Shown here: piece by piece, positions 36,676 to 45,131 of the stretch
Layout of the letters: the number at the start of each line of letters is the position of its first letter
Position numbering within the stretch: the first letter of the stretch is position 1
NCBI RefSeq assembly: GCF_002140975.2
Contig: NZ_CP147247.1
Location: 4,081,001 to 4,145,000 of the forward strand
Reading direction: 5' to 3'
Length of the DNA stretch: 64,000 nucleotides
Source of the DNA: Enterococcus sp. 9E7_DIV0242
GTDB taxonomy: Bacteria > Bacillota > Bacilli > Lactobacillales > Enterococcaceae
Position numbers and translations under genes: made by a program
Notes under the pieces: model-generated
What the model was told of the DNA's origin: nothing
The model's database searches: none
The model's input: only the letters and a program-made list of their open reading frames with translations

Positions 36676-37485
36676 ATGAAAAGAAAATCATTGCTATTTA
36701 TTGGTTTGTTTTTATGTTCTTTAGGTTTTACAAACGAATCGGAGGCTGCGGGAATCCACAATGGATACATACAATTTCCGAATGATATTATTGCAAACGA
36801 AATTTCATATAAATTAGAAAGTTTTGGTTTGTTAAATGAGTCCTATTATGACTATGGAGTGATTGAGGAATCCAACTTTGATTTGCTTCCTAACGGAAAA
36901 TTTGATTCTATTGGACCATTTCCATTCTCTTATCTTTCCAATAGCTTAGAGAACCTACAATATGTCAAAGCCAAAACATTAAATTTGCAAGGGACATATC
37001 CTGAATTAAACCAAATTGGTGCAAATGAAGCTTATGAGGAAATGAATGTTGTTATCTCAAACACTCAATATCCTGGTACCCAAAATACAGGTGTTGCAGA
37101 TTTATCTTTTATGAACAATTTACCAAATTTAAAAATATTTAATTTTAAAACAGTAGCTGGGTATGCGTTGACAGATATTTCAAAACTAGGTGATTTCCCG
37201 TCTATTACACAAGCCACAATTGAAACAGAATCAAAAATGCCAGCTATAACGCTCAAATCTGGCTATAGAAAATATGAAGTACTTGATCCAATTATACTTT
37301 CCTCTCAATTTTCCGGAGCAGAAATAAATTATTCTTCTAATGACTCTACATTTACAAATACAGATGGTTTACTAAAATGGAATGCGATTCCTTTTGAAAC
37401 AGAGTACTTAAATTTGCATTGGTTCGTTAGTAAAGGTAATTTTAGTTATACTGGTGATGTACAGATACCTATCAATTGGAAATAG
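36676..37485 (+). CDS. Secreted leucine-rich protein, paralogue 2
   Basis: 269 aa with a signal peptide (KRKSLLFIGLFLCSLGF, probable cleavage after SEA near residue 24). The central part has short leucine-rich units (VADLSFMNNLPNLKIFNF, ALTDISKLGDFPSITQA). The C-terminal domain (LLKWNAIPFETEYLNLHW, GDVQIPINWK) parallels the 33288-34151 product. The repeat region is shorter than in paralogue 1. The ATG follows GGAGGGG. No cell-wall anchor. It lies 152 bp after the phosphoesterase gene on the same strand. Confidence 0.8.
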   Translation: MKRKSLLFIGLFLCSLGFTNESEAAGIHNGYIQFPNDIIANEISYKLESFGLLNESYYDYGVIEESNFDLLPNGKFDSIGPFPFSYLSNSLENLQYVKAKTLNLQGTYPELNQIGANEAYEEMNVVISNTQYPGTQNTGVADLSFMNNLPNLKIFNFKTVAGYALTDISKLGDFPSITQATIETESKMPAITLKSGYRKYEVLDPIILSSQFSGAEINYSSNDSTFTNTDGLLKWNAIPFETEYLNLHWFVSKGNFSYTGDVQIPINWK

Positions 37486-37499
37486 GCTTATTTTACTTA

Positions 37500-37536
37500 A
37501 ATAATCTTCTTTAGAAATGAAGGGGATTATTTTTTA
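37500..37536 (+). terminator. Terminator after secreted paralogue 2
   Basis: Stem AATAATC (37500-37506) with GATTATT (37525-37531), an inner CTT/AAG pair and TTTTTT. Confidence 0.7.
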
Positions 37537-37738
37537 TGATAAGAATTTCAACTTTACAAATTTGTTCGTACTTTTTTATCTCATTAAAAAATATGTACTT
37601 TTTTGATGCTAAATGAGCTAGTGACTTCTGATTTGGTTGTTTCAACAGCATATCATTCAATACTTAGGGAGACCTATGCTAGAATAATGAGTGAATAGGC
37701 AAGTTGAAATCAAACTGAAAAATGAGAGGAGCAACGGA

Positions 37739-38629
37739 ATGAACGTTTTATTGGCAATCAATCCAAGTGCCGGTGGAGAGCAAGCAAAAGAGTATCAAGA
37801 CTTGGCTGAAGAGAGTTTAAAAAAGCGTTTTGATGAAGTAACCACTGTTTTAACAGAGGGCGAAGGTGATGCGACGAGGCTAGCTAAAAAAGCTGCTGAG
37901 GAAAACTACGATGCCTTTTTTGTCATGGGTGGTGACGGGACAGTCAATGAAGGAATCAGTGGTTTAGCAGAATTAGAAGAACGTCCTGCATTTGGCTTTT
38001 TCCCGTTAGGAACAGTGAACGATTTAGCAAGAGCCTTAGGAATTTCAATGGACCCGAAGGAAGCAATTCGACAAGTTGAAAATTATCAAACGAGGAAGCT
38101 GGATATTGGCAAAATCAACCAATCGTATTTTATGAATGTGGTAGCAATTGGGGCGATTCCTGAAACACTTAATGAAACGAGTATCGAAGATAAAACAAAG
38201 TTTGGAAAGCTAGCTTATGTTTGGAATGGACTAAAAAGCTTTATGGGGAATCAATCCTATGATTTTCGTTTGGTTTTGGATGGCGAAGAGCAGACGATCC
38301 ACAGTAGTACAGTGATTATTGGTTTAACGAATTCAATTGGTGGCTTTGAAACGCTGCTGCCTCATGCAGAAATCAATGATGGTCTGTGTCATTTGATTTA
38401 TCTCAAAGATGGCTCGAAGCTTGAGACGCTTCAAGCTGTGCCTGAGTTACTTAAAGGTGTGGAAAAGGAAAGCGATCATTTGAACTATCTGACGTTCAAA
38501 AAGGGAACGATTGAATTGATGTCAGGGGAGTCTCTCCAAGTGAATGTGGATGGTGATCCGGGAGATGAGTTACCAATCGATATTCGTATCCTTTCTGGAC
38601 ATCTGGATGTGTACTGTCCGATTGATTAA
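37739..38629 (+). CDS. Diacylglycerol kinase-family lipid kinase, second copy
   Basis: 296 aa, DAGK/YegS family: LLAINPSAGGEQAKEY, nucleotide loop MGGDGTVNEGISGLAE, then FPLGTVNDLARALG. It diverges clearly from the 4831-5898 kinase, lacks that protein's acidic EF-hand-like tail and has an ordinary length. ATG 37739 is selected because GAGAGGAGC lies before it; an upstream GTG at 37691 has no such site. It stands alone, with a weak hairpin after it (38644-38678). The lipid substrate may differ from the housekeeping enzyme. Confidence 0.87.
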   Translation: MNVLLAINPSAGGEQAKEYQDLAEESLKKRFDEVTTVLTEGEGDATRLAKKAAEENYDAFFVMGGDGTVNEGISGLAELEERPAFGFFPLGTVNDLARALGISMDPKEAIRQVENYQTRKLDIGKINQSYFMNVVAIGAIPETLNETSIEDKTKFGKLAYVWNGLKSFMGNQSYDFRLVLDGEEQTIHSSTVIIGLTNSIGGFETLLPHAEINDGLCHLIYLKDGSKLETLQAVPELLKGVEKESDHLNYLTFKKGTIELMSGESLQVNVDGDPGDELPIDIRILSGHLDVYCPID

Positions 38630-38687
38630 ATAATAGATAGAAATCCCCTCAGGCGAGCAAGTTCCTTCGTCTGTGGGGATAGTTTCA

Positions 38688-38987
38688 TTACCATTCCGGT
38701 TGTTCATCCGTCTGTTCATCTACTTCAAACGGTTTACCTGCGTAGGTATATTCTGTCTCTAATGTTCCATCGTATTCACGAGTAAGCAGCTGGCGTTCAA
38801 ATGGAAAGGTTGCTGGAACCCCAGAGGCTGTTTCAGCTGCTGGTAAAGTAAAGGTATTCTCACCCGTCTGATTCAAGTGCAGCAATACACGTTCAAGAAT
38901 TTTTTCATCGGATTCATTTGGCTGATTACTGACATTTCTGTAATCTGTTAAGAAGGTTTCTTGTTGCTTAATGACATTTTCTAACAT
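38688..38987 (-). CDS. Small acidic hypothetical protein
   Basis: 99 aa, soluble, acidic at the C-terminus (EVDEQTDEQPEW), without a signal or membrane helix. The N-terminal third is helical (LENVIKQQETFLTDYRN) and the rest is probably beta. Initiation from ATG 38987-38985 is preceded on its strand by AGGGGGAACG. I do not recognise a family. It is convergent with the lipid kinase gene and lies just upstream of the CRISPR array 2 leader on the other strand. Confidence 0.65.
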   Translation of the reverse strand: MLENVIKQQETFLTDYRNVSNQPNESDEKILERVLLHLNQTGENTFTLPAAETASGVPATFPFERQLLTREYDGTLETEYTYAGKPFEVDEQTDEQPEW

Positions 38988-39089
38988 GGTCGTTCCCCCT
39001 TGAATTAAGTCTAATAACTTCTACAATAACATGGTAGCGCAAATGGGAAAAACTGTCTAAATATTGGTTTATATAAGAAGATAAAAATC

Positions 39090-39267
39090 AATCTGTCGAC
39101 ATCCGATAATGTAAAAAACAAGGGAGCTCGACAGACGGTAAAAAGCTTGCTGTTATTGACTTTTATGTAATTAGTTAGGTAAAATGAATAAAGAAGAGTA
39201 GTAAAACTTGAGGGTCGACAGAATACCCTCTAGAAACCCTATTATATCAGGCTTGAAACTGGGGTGG
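39090..39267 (+). promoter_or_regulatory. CRISPR array 2 leader with hairpin and promoter
   Basis: In order: the hairpin TCTGTCGA (39092-39099) / TCGACAGA (39128-39135) with loop 9-mer TAATGTAAA (39107-39115); TTGACT (39156-39161), 18 bases, TAAAAT (39180-39185); TCGACAGAAT at 39215; and GAAACCCT at 39233. All have counterparts in array 1, and from the -10 box to the first repeat the spacing is 88 bases in both. The hairpin lacks the T-run of its array 1 counterpart. Confidence 0.8.
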
Positions 39268-40013
39268 GTTTTAATCTAAACAGAGTGTAATGTAAATCTT
39301 TGTAAGGGAGTAGATCATAAGGGACGTACTAGTTTTAATCTAAACAGAGTGTAATGTAAATGGTGCTTTGACTTCACCATTGGGGTTAGCAACAGGTTTT
39401 AATCTAAACAGAGTGTAATGTAAATTCCCTATGCAGTGAGGTAGAGCTTCTCTTAGGCACAGTTTTAATCTAAACAGAGTGTAATGTAAATATATGAATG
39501 AACGTGAAATGGAGTTGAGTCTATCGTTTTAATCTAAACAGAGTGTAATGTAAATGATATTGATGAACATGGCGGCGGAGGAGGATACGGAGTTTTAATC
39601 TAAACAGAGTGTAATGTAAATTCAAATACAACTGTGTCAAACTCGATCCATGCATGTGTTTTAATCTAAACAGAGTGTAATGTAAATGCAAACACCGTCA
39701 AAGGTGGCGAAGATGTTGTATTCCGTTTTAATCTAAACAGAGTGTAATGTAAATCCGGTTATTGAGGTAGTTGAAACACCTGAGACGGTTGTTTTAATCT
39801 AAACAGAGTGCAATGTAAATGTTCTTGAGAAGCCTATACCTTGATTGTTGATAACGTTTTAATCTAAACAAAGTGTAATGTAAATCACTTAATCACAGCG
39901 ATTAAATTGCATATCAGCGAGTTTTAATCTAAACAGAGTGTAATGTAAATTTCGCTGATAAGCTTTCTATCACCGTATCAGAATTACGTCTTAACCTAAA
40001 CAACCTGTAATCC
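39268..40013 (+). CRISPR. CRISPR array 2, no cas genes nearby
   Basis: Eleven 30-base repeats start at 39268, 39332, 39396, 39462, 39528, 39592, 39658, 39725, 39791, 39856 and 39921, with a degenerate twelfth at 39988. Spacers are 34-37 bases and unique. The repeat begins GTTTTAATCTAAAC and ends GTGTAATGTAAAT; it differs from array 1 by T for C at position 3. Repeats 9 (GTGCAATG) and 10 (CAAAGTG) carry single changes, and the last unit is badly decayed (GTCTTAACC.., CCTGTAATCC). Orientation agrees with the leader promoter. Both arrays lie on the plus strand about 30 kb apart. Confidence 0.97.
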
Positions 40014-40105
40014 AGACCAATTTATTTCGTCTAAAAATAAGTATCAATCAACTTCTCATCTAAGGCTCGCAAGAGTCAATCCAATGTCGAAAGGAGTATC
40101 TCTCT

Positions 40106-41005
40106 ATGTCTCAACAGTCGCGTATGTTTTATATCATGAACTATCTGAGCGTGCATCAAGAGACGACAGCTCCTTTTCTGGCGGAAAAGCTGGAGGTTTC
40201 TGTGCGAACGATTTACCGAGATCTGGACAATCTTTCCGGGCTCGGTTTTCCTGTTTATGCGCAAAATGGTCGAAACGGCGGGATACGATTACTGGAAAAT
40301 CATCAGTTGCCCGCGACTTTTGTAACGGAGGAGGAGCAAGAGACGATTTTATCTGGATTAGAAAATCTTGCTGTAACTGAGTTTGGCGGTGCCGATGAGT
40401 TGGCTGTAAAGATGTCTTCCTTGTTCAAGCGTTCTGCGGATTCGTGGCTGGCTATCGATTATTCTGGTTGGCGTAAAACAGAGGAAAAAGACTATATCGA
40501 GCTATTGACGATGGCTAGAAAACAAAAGAGATGCGTGTTTCTTACCTATGAGAACAGCCAAGGCGAGACGAGTGAGCGTGAGGTTGCACCGAATAAGCTT
40601 TTCTTTAAGCAGCATAATTGGTATTTGTCTGGTTATTGCTATTTAAAAGAGGCACATCGGGTTTTCAAGCTGAGACGAATCAAACAGCTGAGCATATCGG
40701 ATCGTCCACTTGATCCGTCACTTTTGACAGAGGATTACATGCCGGAATATTCCTATCAGCAATTGGAATTTGCGATTGAGGCAGAGTTGCTGCCGAGAAT
40801 GCAAGAGGAGTTGTCGAATTTGCAGATCGAACCGCTGGGTAAACGTTTAAGGGTAAGTACTTGGCTCGCAACTGGGGAATGGCTTTTTTCATACTTGCTT
40901 TCGTATGGTGCATCGTTAGAGGTACTGGAACCGAAAGAAGTGAGGGAGCGAATTGAGTTGGAAATTCAAAAATATCAGAAGCTTTATTTAAAACATGACA
41001 GCTAG
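40106..41005 (+). CDS. WYL-domain transcriptional regulator (YafY type)
   Basis: 299-aa regulator. N-terminal winged helix (SQQSRMFYIMNYLSVHQETT, then LEVSVRTIYRDLDNLSGLGF) and a WYL domain (KLFFKQHNWYLSGYCYLKEAHRV with FKLRRIKQL). The ATG follows GAAAGGAG. The next gene, 50 bp away, encodes a GyrI-like effector-binding protein, a common partner of YafY-type regulators. WYL proteins control some CRISPR systems, and this gene begins about 90 bp after array 2, but the GyrI-like neighbour makes an unrelated local role more likely. Confidence 0.9.
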   Translation: MSQQSRMFYIMNYLSVHQETTAPFLAEKLEVSVRTIYRDLDNLSGLGFPVYAQNGRNGGIRLLENHQLPATFVTEEEQETILSGLENLAVTEFGGADELAVKMSSLFKRSADSWLAIDYSGWRKTEEKDYIELLTMARKQKRCVFLTYENSQGETSEREVAPNKLFFKQHNWYLSGYCYLKEAHRVFKLRRIKQLSISDRPLDPSLLTEDYMPEYSYQQLEFAIEAELLPRMQEELSNLQIEPLGKRLRVSTWLATGEWLFSYLLSYGASLEVLEPKEVRERIELEIQKYQKLYLKHDS

Positions 41006-41021
41006 TTGTCATGTTTTTTTG
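40992..41021 (+). terminator. Terminator overlapping the end of the WYL gene
   Basis: Stem AACATGACA (40992-41000) with TGTCATGTT (41007-41015), then TTTTT. The left arm is inside the last codons. It may only partly uncouple the next gene. Confidence 0.75.
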
Positions 41022-41054
41022 TATATGATAGTAAAAAACAAGGAGGAATGACAA

Positions 41055-41456
41055 ATGAATGTTTACGAAATTGGCTCAATCAGAACCAATAATTTTACCG
41101 CAGATATGGGGGAGAAAATTGGCGGCTTATGGCAACAGGTTATGCCAGATATACAGGGGATCGCACCGATCTATGCGATATATCATGAGTATGAAAGCAA
41201 CTACACTGGTGACTATACTCTGTCGCTAGCGGTAGAACCGGCGAAGAGTGAAAATATACTGGAATTAGATGAAGGGCAGTATCGAATATTTCCAGTCGAA
41301 CAGACACCTGAAGACCCGTCTAGGAATAATGTTGCTGAAACTTGGCAGAAAATTTGGCAACTAGAGGAATCCGGTAGCTTGAATCGTCGCTATGAGAAGG
41401 ATTACGAGAAGTATGCCGCAGATGGCACTGTAGCAATTCATATCGGCATCAATTAA
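41055..41456 (+). CDS. GyrI-like small-molecule-binding protein
   Basis: 133 aa, SOUL/GyrI (AraC effector-binding) fold without a DNA-binding domain: IGSIRTNNFTADMGEKIGGLW, PIYAIYHEYESNYTGDYTLS and a closing YEKYAADGTVAIHIGI. The ATG follows AAGGAGGAATGACAA. Stand-alone members bind hydrophobic or cationic ligands and may feed a partner regulator, here probably the WYL protein. No enzyme motif is apparent. Confidence 0.82.
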   Translation: MNVYEIGSIRTNNFTADMGEKIGGLWQQVMPDIQGIAPIYAIYHEYESNYTGDYTLSLAVEPAKSENILELDEGQYRIFPVEQTPEDPSRNNVAETWQKIWQLEESGSLNRRYEKDYEKYAADGTVAIHIGIN

Positions 41457-41589
41457 CTTGAATCTCGCTACTGACTATTGAATCGGAGTTGCAGAAAAAT
41501 TTATTTCCTGTAAGATATTACTAAGGTGTTTCTGAGGATTTCAGAGGATACTGGAATTTTCAGAAGCACACTAAGAAAGAGGCGATAAC

Positions 41590-42021
41590 ATGGGTAATAT
41601 CTGGATGGAACGATTGATGAGATGGCAAGCAAAATTGCAGAAGCTTATGCGTGGGCGCTATGGTCATTTCGATAAGTTAAGCCGGGCGCTACTGGTCGTG
41701 AGTCTGGTCACAGTCCTGCTAAATCTGTTTTTAGGCATGGCTGTTTTACGCTGGGTCGTATTTTTCCTTTTGGCAGTGGTATATTATCGTTTTTTCTCAA
41801 AGAAAATCTATGTTCGATCTAATGAAAACCAAAAATATATGAATTGGATCAGCAAGTACACGAAACGGATCAGCTACTTGAAGGAACGGATTCAAAACAG
41901 GAAGACCTATACGTATTTTTCCTGTCCGGAATGCAAGCAGCATTTACGGGCACCAAAAAACAAAGGGCAAATCAAAGTCACCTGCTCTAGCTGTAAAACA
42001 CAATTTCAGAAAAAAGTATAA
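41590..42021 (+). CDS. Small membrane protein with C-terminal zinc ribbon
   Basis: 143 aa. Two adjacent hydrophobic segments (residues about 30-60) are followed by a basic region and a C-terminal zinc ribbon with two CxxC knuckles (FSCPECKQHLRAPKNKG, then VTCSSCKTQFQKK). The ATG follows AAAGAGGCG. Similar short proteins are common in Lactobacillales without known function. It is a single gene followed by its own terminator. Confidence 0.75.
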   Translation: MGNIWMERLMRWQAKLQKLMRGRYGHFDKLSRALLVVSLVTVLLNLFLGMAVLRWVVFFLLAVVYYRFFSKKIYVRSNENQKYMNWISKYTKRISYLKERIQNRKTYTYFSCPECKQHLRAPKNKGQIKVTCSSCKTQFQKKV

Positions 42022-42053
42022 GTCTTGCGATTTTCAAAAAGCGTCGCAGTCAG

Positions 42054-42092
42054 GAGCCTTAGGCGAGCAACACGTCTAAAGGCTCTTTTTTT
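42054..42092 (+). terminator. Terminator after the zinc-ribbon gene
   Basis: Stem GAGCCTT (42054-42060) with AAGGCTC (42079-42085), extended inward by TAG/CTA and CG/CG, then seven T. Confidence 0.82.
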
Positions 42093-42166
42093 CTTAAATC
42101 TTGATCAAACAGTAAAATTTTCCCGATTATCTGATAAAATAAAGAGAACTGAAAGGGGCGAATAAG

Positions 42167-42556
42167 ATGAAGATCAATGAAGTCAGTAAAAAATATCAGC
42201 TATCCTTATCTACCTTGCGTTACTATGAAAAAATTGGATTGCTTGATCCTGTAGAGAGGGTTAGTGGTATTCGCCAATATGGAGACCAAGATTTCGATCG
42301 GATCGAATTCATCCTCTGTATGAAGGAGTCTGGACTAAGTCTTGAGATGATCAAAGAGTATTTTGACCTCTATAAAGAAGGCGATCATACGTTGGAGAAA
42401 CGACTGAGCTTGCTGCAAAAGCAGGAGCAGGAAACCAAAGAAAAGCTGGAAAGAGTGCAAGCAACATTAGACTATATCCATTATAAAATGGGATTGACAA
42501 AGTCAAATATAAAAAAACGAGATAAGGGAAAAGCGGAGCCTGTTAAAAGCAGTTAG
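42167..42556 (+). CDS. MerR-family regulator
   Basis: 129 aa. N-terminal MerR helix-turn-helix (INEVSKKYQLSLSTLRYYEK, IGLLDPVERVSGIRQYG), then a dimerising coiled coil (LEKRLSLLQKQEQETKEKLE) and a short basic tail. No metal-binding cysteine cluster, so probably an AdhR/YyaN-like stress or multidrug subgroup member. The ATG follows GAAAGGGGCG. It precedes the PfpI-type gene by 150 bp, with a terminator between them. Target unknown. Confidence 0.88.
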   Translation: MKINEVSKKYQLSLSTLRYYEKIGLLDPVERVSGIRQYGDQDFDRIEFILCMKESGLSLEMIKEYFDLYKEGDHTLEKRLSLLQKQEQETKEKLERVQATLDYIHYKMGLTKSNIKKRDKGKAEPVKSS

Positions 42557-42620
42557 GCCATGCATGGAAAGAAAGCTTGAAGGCAACCAACATTAGACTT
42601 GACCTAGAATTATCTAGCGA

Positions 42621-42655
42621 AAAAATCCAACTGTTTTTATAGACAGTGGATTTTT
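42621..42655 (+). terminator. Terminator after merR
   Basis: Stem AAAATCCA..CTGT with ACAG..TGGATTTT (42622-42654) and a T-rich exit. Confidence 0.7.
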
Positions 42656-42705
42656 ACTATATACTGATTAAAAAAGTTGGCTAAACGAAATGGAGGCAAA
42701 AAAGT

Positions 42706-43287
42706 ATGAAAGTATTGGTTTTACTCGCAAAAGGTTTTGAAACGATGGAATTTAGTGTGTTTATTGATGTACTTGGCTGGGCAGATAATGATTTTGGTGC
42801 AGAAATTCAAACTGTAACCTGTGGGATGCAGAAAACGGTCAATAGTACTTTTAATGTACCGATCAATGTAGATGTGTTACTTGATGAGGTCGATGTGTCT
42901 GACTATGCGGCACTAGCGATTCCCGGTGGCTTTGAAGAATATGGCTTCTATGAAGAAGCATACAGTGAACCATTTTTAGAACTGATTCGTCGTTTTGAGA
43001 AGCAAGGAAAACCAGTTGCCTCGATTTGTGTGGCAGCCTTACCGTTGGCTAAAAGTGGTATTTTAGCAGACAGAAAAGCAACGACCTATCATTTGAAGGA
43101 TGGCCAGCGTCAAAAACAGTTAGCGGATATGGGGGTAGAGGTACTTGCAAAACAGCCAATTGTTATTGACCGTCAGGTGATTACGTCTTATTGCCCGGAG
43201 ACAGCAGTTCATGTTGCTTTTGAGCTGTTGGAGCTTTTGACGGATAAATCGATGCGTCAGCAAGTGATGCATGCAATGGGCTATTAA
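42706..43287 (+). CDS. DJ-1/PfpI-family protein
   Basis: 193 aa, class I glutamine amidotransferase-like fold. KVLVLLAKGFETMEFSVFID has the conserved Glu of the family; AIPGGFEEYGFYEEAY follows; the nucleophile elbow VASICVAALPLAKSG places the reactive cysteine. Family members act as deglycases, chaperones or redox sensors; the reaction here is not assignable. The ATG follows GGAGGCAAAAAAGT. It stands alone downstream of merR, which may regulate it. Confidence 0.85.
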   Translation: MKVLVLLAKGFETMEFSVFIDVLGWADNDFGAEIQTVTCGMQKTVNSTFNVPINVDVLLDEVDVSDYAALAIPGGFEEYGFYEEAYSEPFLELIRRFEKQGKPVASICVAALPLAKSGILADRKATTYHLKDGQRQKQLADMGVEVLAKQPIVIDRQVITSYCPETAVHVAFELLELLTDKSMRQQVMHAMGY

Positions 43288-43357
43288 CTGAATCACGAAC
43301 GATAACTGATTTTATAGAGATTTCGTTCATGAATTTAGCGTTTCTTGCTCGGAACTA

Positions 43358-43366
43358 TGCTATAAT
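43358..43366 (+). promoter_or_regulatory. Extended -10 promoter before the ACT/UPF0210 pair
   Basis: TGCTATAAT at 43358-43366 is a consensus extended -10, 28 bases before the ACT-domain start. No good -35 is seen at standard distance. Confidence 0.55.
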
Positions 43367-43393
43367 GAAGCAAAATAATGAGGAGGTTCATTT

Positions 43394-43663
43394 ATGCGTG
43401 CAGTGTTAACAGTAATTGGTAAGGATAAGGTAGGAATTATTGCGGGGGTCAGCACAAAGCTGGCGGAAATGGGAATTAATATCTTAGATGTTTCGCAAAC
43501 AATCATGGAAGAGTATTTTACAATGATGATGATTCTATCTTTTTCAGGAAAAGAGATAAACTTTGAGGCGATTCGTGAAGAACTGAATTTGCTTGGGAAA
43601 GAGCTTGGTGTGAAGATCAGCATTCAAAACGAAGAGATTTTTAATGTCATGCACAAGCTATAA
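43394..43663 (+). CDS. ACT-domain protein (UPF0237)
   Basis: 89 aa: a single ACT domain (AVLTVIGKDKVGIIAGVSTKL, INILDVSQTIMEEYFTMMMI), a small-molecule-sensing fold that often binds amino acids. The ATG follows GAGGAGG. It is almost always next to a UPF0210 gene in Firmicutes, as here (46 bp gap), so the two products probably act together, perhaps with the ACT part giving ligand control. No mechanism is known to me. Confidence 0.92.
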   Translation: MRAVLTVIGKDKVGIIAGVSTKLAEMGINILDVSQTIMEEYFTMMMILSFSGKEINFEAIREELNLLGKELGVKISIQNEEIFNVMHKL

Positions 43664-43709
43664 GAAATTTTGACAAGGTGTTCATTAACTAAAAACAGAG
43701 GTGAAAATT

Positions 43710-45053
43710 TTGGAAACCACGCAAATATTAGAAACGATTCGAATGATCGAAGAAGAAAATTTAGATATTCGTACGATTACAATGGGGATTTCTTTATTGG
43801 ATTGTATTGACAGTGACAGCGATAAGGCTTGTCAGAAAATTTACGATAAAATCACACGTGTAGCGAAAAATTTGGTACGAGTTGGTGAGGACATCGAAGC
43901 AGAATATGGGATTCCGATCATCAATAAACGAATCTCTGTTACACCGATCAGCATCATTGCAGCAGCAAGTGCAGATGAGGATTATGTAAAATACGCAATA
44001 ACTTTAGATAAAGCGGCTCAAGCAGTGGGCGTCAATTTTATCGGCGGCTTCAGTGCATTAGTGGAGAAGGGCTATCAGTTTGGTGATGATCGTTTGATCA
44101 ACTCGATTCCTCAAGCCTTGGCGGAAACTGATTTTGTCTGTTCTTCCGTTAACATTGGTTCGACAAGAGCAGGAATCAACATGGATGCGGTTCGTCACAT
44201 GGGATACATTATCAAAGAAACAGCTGAAAAATCTGATATGGGCTGTGCCAAGCTGGTTGTTTTTGCGAATGCAGTAGAGGATAATCCGTTTATGGCTGGA
44301 GCGTTCCACGGTGTAGGAGAAGCAGATTGTGTTATTAATGTTGGAGTCAGTGGACCGGGTGTCGTTAAACGTGCGTTAGAAAAAGTCAAAGGCGAACCTT
44401 TTGATGTGATCGCTGAGGTTGTGAAGCAAACGGCGTTCAAAATCACACGAATGGGTCAGTTGGTTGGCCGAATCGCTTCCCAACGCCTGGATGTACCATT
44501 TGGGATCGTCGATTTGTCCTTAGCACCTACGCCTGCTGTAGGAGATAGTGTGGCACATATCCTGGAAGAAATGGGTCTGGAAAGTGTGGGGACACATGGT
44601 ACAACGGCAGCTTTGGCTTTACTAAACGATGCTGTGAAAAAAGGCGGCGTGATGGCGTGTAATCATGTTGGCGGTCTTTCAGGCGCATTTATCCCGGTTT
44701 CTGAGGATGCTGGTATGATTGATGCTGTGAACAATGGCGCGTTAAATCTTGAAAAGCTTGAAGCGATGACAGCTATTTGCTCGGTTGGGTTGGATATGAT
44801 TGCGATTCCGGGTGCGACATCTGCTGAGACGATTGCAGCCATGATTGCTGATGAAGCAGCGATTGGTGTAATCAATCATAAGACAACTGCTGTTCGGATC
44901 ATTCCGGCGAAAGATACAAAGGTTGGCGATATGGTGGAATTCGGTGGTTTATTGGGAAGAGCACCGGTAATGAAGGTTAATCCATATGCTTCTACAGATT
45001 TCATTTTACGGGGGGGACGAATCCCGGCGCCGATCCATTCGTTTAAAAATTAG
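43710..45053 (+). CDS. UPF0210/PFL-family protein (DUF711)
   Basis: 447 aa from TTG 43710, chosen because AGAGGTGA lies 5 bases before it and the product then begins [18 protein letters not shown]; an in-frame GTG at 43701 lies inside that site. Conserved stretches include [52 protein letters not shown] and [12 protein letters not shown]. The glycine-rich character and overall size recall the glycyl-radical-like PFL fold, but no radical motif is evident. It is paired with the ACT protein. Function unknown. Confidence 0.9.
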   Translation: METTQILETIRMIEEENLDIRTITMGISLLDCIDSDSDKACQKIYDKITRVAKNLVRVGEDIEAEYGIPIINKRISVTPISIIAAASADEDYVKYAITLDKAAQAVGVNFIGGFSALVEKGYQFGDDRLINSIPQALAETDFVCSSVNIGSTRAGINMDAVRHMGYIIKETAEKSDMGCAKLVVFANAVEDNPFMAGAFHGVGEADCVINVGVSGPGVVKRALEKVKGEPFDVIAEVVKQTAFKITRMGQLVGRIASQRLDVPFGIVDLSLAPTPAVGDSVAHILEEMGLESVGTHGTTAALALLNDAVKKGGVMACNHVGGLSGAFIPVSEDAGMIDAVNNGALNLEKLEAMTAICSVGLDMIAIPGATSAETIAAMIADEAAIGVINHKTTAVRIIPAKDTKVGDMVEFGGLLGRAPVMKVNPYASTDFILRGGRIPAPIHSFKN

Positions 45054-45099
45054 CGTATAAATAATTTATTTTTGAGCAATAAAATAGATATGGATATGT

Positions 45100-45105
45100 T
45101 ATAAT
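45100..45105 (+). promoter_or_regulatory. -10 box of the DUF1149 gene
   Basis: TATAAT preceded by TG at one-base distance (extended -10), 27 bases before the TTG start. No clear -35. Confidence 0.5.
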
Positions 45106-45131
45106 AATTTTTATAAGGAGGGTGATATCAG

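Noticed and set aside
33288..37485. Prophage or integrated element
   Set aside because: No integrase, attachment repeats, portal, capsid or lysis genes are present; only one phage-like gene is seen.
38640..38682. Strong terminator after the second lipid kinase gene
   Set aside because: The CCCC..GGGG hairpin has mismatches and no clear T-run on either strand, so it is only a weak candidate.
8717..39987. Spacers targeting genes within this window
   Set aside because: I compared spacers with the window by eye and saw no convincing match; a proper search is still needed.
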